The notes below the pieces were generated by a model that was not told the DNA's origin, did no database searches, and worked only from the letters and a program-made list of their open reading frames with translations. 5,973 bases of DNA from Anaerolineae bacterium (GTDB taxonomy: Bacteria > Chloroflexota > Anaerolineae > Promineifilales > Promineifilaceae). The stretch is taken from positions 1 through 5,973 of the forward strand of contig JACSSI010000341.1 in assembly GCA_014879345.1 (NCBI GenBank). Reading direction: 5' to 3'. A program made the translations under genes and the position numbers. Shown piece after piece: positions 5,307-5,973 of this stretch (positions are counted from its first letter, which is position 1; each line of letters starts with the position of its first letter).

Positions 5307-5973
5307 CGTTTTCCTCACTTTGGTCTGCTTGTTCTTCTTCTCCGCCTTCGTCACCGTCACTGCCGAACGATTTTAAATCTTCTGCCAACTCCAACAAACG
5401 GGCTTGCACCGCTTGATGAACCGTTCCTTCCGGGAACTCACCATTCTCATCGCGTACACCGGCTGGCATACCGGTGAGAAGTTCAATACCTTCGTCGATG
5501 GATTGCACTGCCCAGACATTAAATTTGCCCTCGGCAACGGCCGTTACCACATCCTCATGCAGCATCAAATCCCCCGCATTACTGGTCGGAATTAAAACGC
5601 CCTGTTCGCCATCTAACCCCAGCGCCGCACACACCCGGAAAAAGCCTTCCACCTTCTCGTTCACACCACCAATCGGCTGCACTTCACCCCGTTGGTTAAC
5701 AGAGCCAGTAACGGCAATACCCTGCTTGATGGGAATTTCGCTCAAACTGGAAAGCAGCGCATACAATTCAGCCGATGAGGCACTGTCGCCATCAATGCCA
5801 GCATAATTTTGTTCAAAAGTCAGGCTCGCCGTTAGAGACAGCGGTTGATACTGCGCATAAGTGCCACCCATGTAGCCCGTTAACGTCAGCACCCCTTTTT
5901 CGTGAATGGGACCAGACATGTCGGTTTCGCGCTCGATGTGAATGACGCCGCCTTCGCCCATGTAGGTGCGTGC
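5299..5973 (-). CDS. LonB-like ATP-dependent protease, C-terminal proteolytic part (5' end outside window)
   Basis: The last 224 codons of a larger gene are visible, and the frame is open to the window edge. The sequence is the Lon proteolytic domain (Lon_C). The catalytic Ser is in DGDSAS (codon 5784-5782), and the catalytic Lys is in GGVNEK (codon 5655-5653). They are 43 residues apart, the same distance as Ser679 and Lys722 of E. coli Lon. The GDSAS context is that of LonB-type proteases rather than LonA (PKDGPSAG). Upstream in the window are GGVIHIE and the GYMGG segment typical of this domain; the AAA+ ATPase part should lie beyond 5973. LonB-type enzymes degrade misfolded or regulatory proteins using ATP. 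After the domain comes a predicted helix (about 180-197 from Met at 5961) and an acidic, Gly-rich tail (199-220). The end overlaps the hydrolase gene by 8 bp. The ATG at 5961 is internal to the domain and is not the real start. Confidence 0.9.
   Translation of the reverse strand, partial: ARTYMGEGGVIHIERETDMSGPIHEKGVLTLTGYMGGTYAQYQPLSLTASLTFEQNYAGIDGDSASSAELYALLSSLSEIPIKQGIAVTGSVNQRGEVQPIGGVNEKVEGFFRVCAALGLDGEQGVLIPTSNAGDLMLHEDVVTAVAEGKFNVWAVQSIDEGIELLTGMPAGVRDENGEFPEGTVHQAVQARLLELAEDLKSFGSDGDEGGEEEQADQSEENDA
5312..5316 (-). promoter_or_regulatory. Ribosome binding site that sets the start of the membrane hydrolase
   Basis: GAGGA on the minus strand (5316-5312) stands 5 nt before the ATG at 5306 and lies inside the last codons of the upstream protease gene. 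It supports the 5306 start, which puts the hydrophobic anchor right at the N-terminus, over the 5360 start. Confidence 0.75.

Larger units (their letters stand above)
478..5545. repeat. Highly iterated palindrome AACGGCCGTT (8 exact copies)
   Basis: Exact copies lie at 478-487, 1081-1090, 1853-1862, 2361-2370, 3245-3254, 4123-4132, 5145-5154 and 5536-5545. A one-mismatch copy (AACGGCCGTC) is at 3160-3169, and a CGGCCGTT core is at 3047-3054. A given 10-mer is expected about 0.006 times in a window this size. All six protein genes carry at least one exact copy. Bases beyond the 10-mer vary, so the unit is the palindrome itself. Six copies read as Thr-Ala-Val and two as Asn-Gly-Arg, so selection or spread acts on DNA, not on a peptide. 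Function is unknown. Confidence 0.85.

Noticed and set aside
5307..5360. Longer start for the first membrane hydrolase
   Set aside because: It would overlap the protease gene by over 60 bp and put a Lys-rich stretch before the anchor; GAGGA 5 nt before 5306 marks the better start.

Overview
The window (about 52% GC by eye) looks like bacterial chromosome. A Chloroflexota (Anaerolineae-type) origin is my best guess. It rests on the style of a lipoprotein with a long Pro/Thr/Gly-rich linker and LysM repeats, plus dense use of the palindrome AACGGCCGTT. No marker gene in the window proves it. There is no rRNA, tRNA, CRISPR array, transposase or phage gene.

Left half, + strand. A sigma70-like promoter (86-114) precedes a GTG-started lipoprotein with two LysM domains (188-835), which ends at a strong intrinsic terminator (867-901). 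Then comes a Nudix hydrolase of the ADP-ribose pyrophosphatase type (938-1501). Its leader carries three complementary pentamers that could form mutually exclusive hairpins over a weak Shine-Dalgarno. After a hairpin-rich, gene-free stretch (1502-1757) comes an RfbH/E1-type CDP-4-keto-6-deoxyhexose 3-dehydrase (1758-3074). It has His instead of the PLP-binding Lys, and all four [2Fe-2S] cysteines.

Right half, - strand, converging on the first block with only 26 bp between the stop codons. In transcription order it holds the C-terminal part of a LonB-like Ser-Lys protease (5973-5299, cut by the window edge), a membrane-anchored alpha/beta hydrolase (5306-4329, overlapping the protease gene by 8 bp) and a second membrane-anchored, pancreatic-lipase-like hydrolase (4288-3101). 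The overlap and the 40-bp gap suggest one transcription unit whose promoter lies outside the window. The shared theme may be the cell envelope or protein and lipid turnover, but no common pathway can be read from the sequence.

The most unusual feature is at the DNA level. The exact 10-bp palindrome AACGGCCGTT occurs eight times in under 6 kb, at least once in every gene, on both coding strands and in two reading frames. This resembles the highly iterated palindromes of cyanobacteria (HIP1). The second most interesting point is the RfbH-type enzyme standing without its reductase partner or any nucleotide-sugar genes in view.
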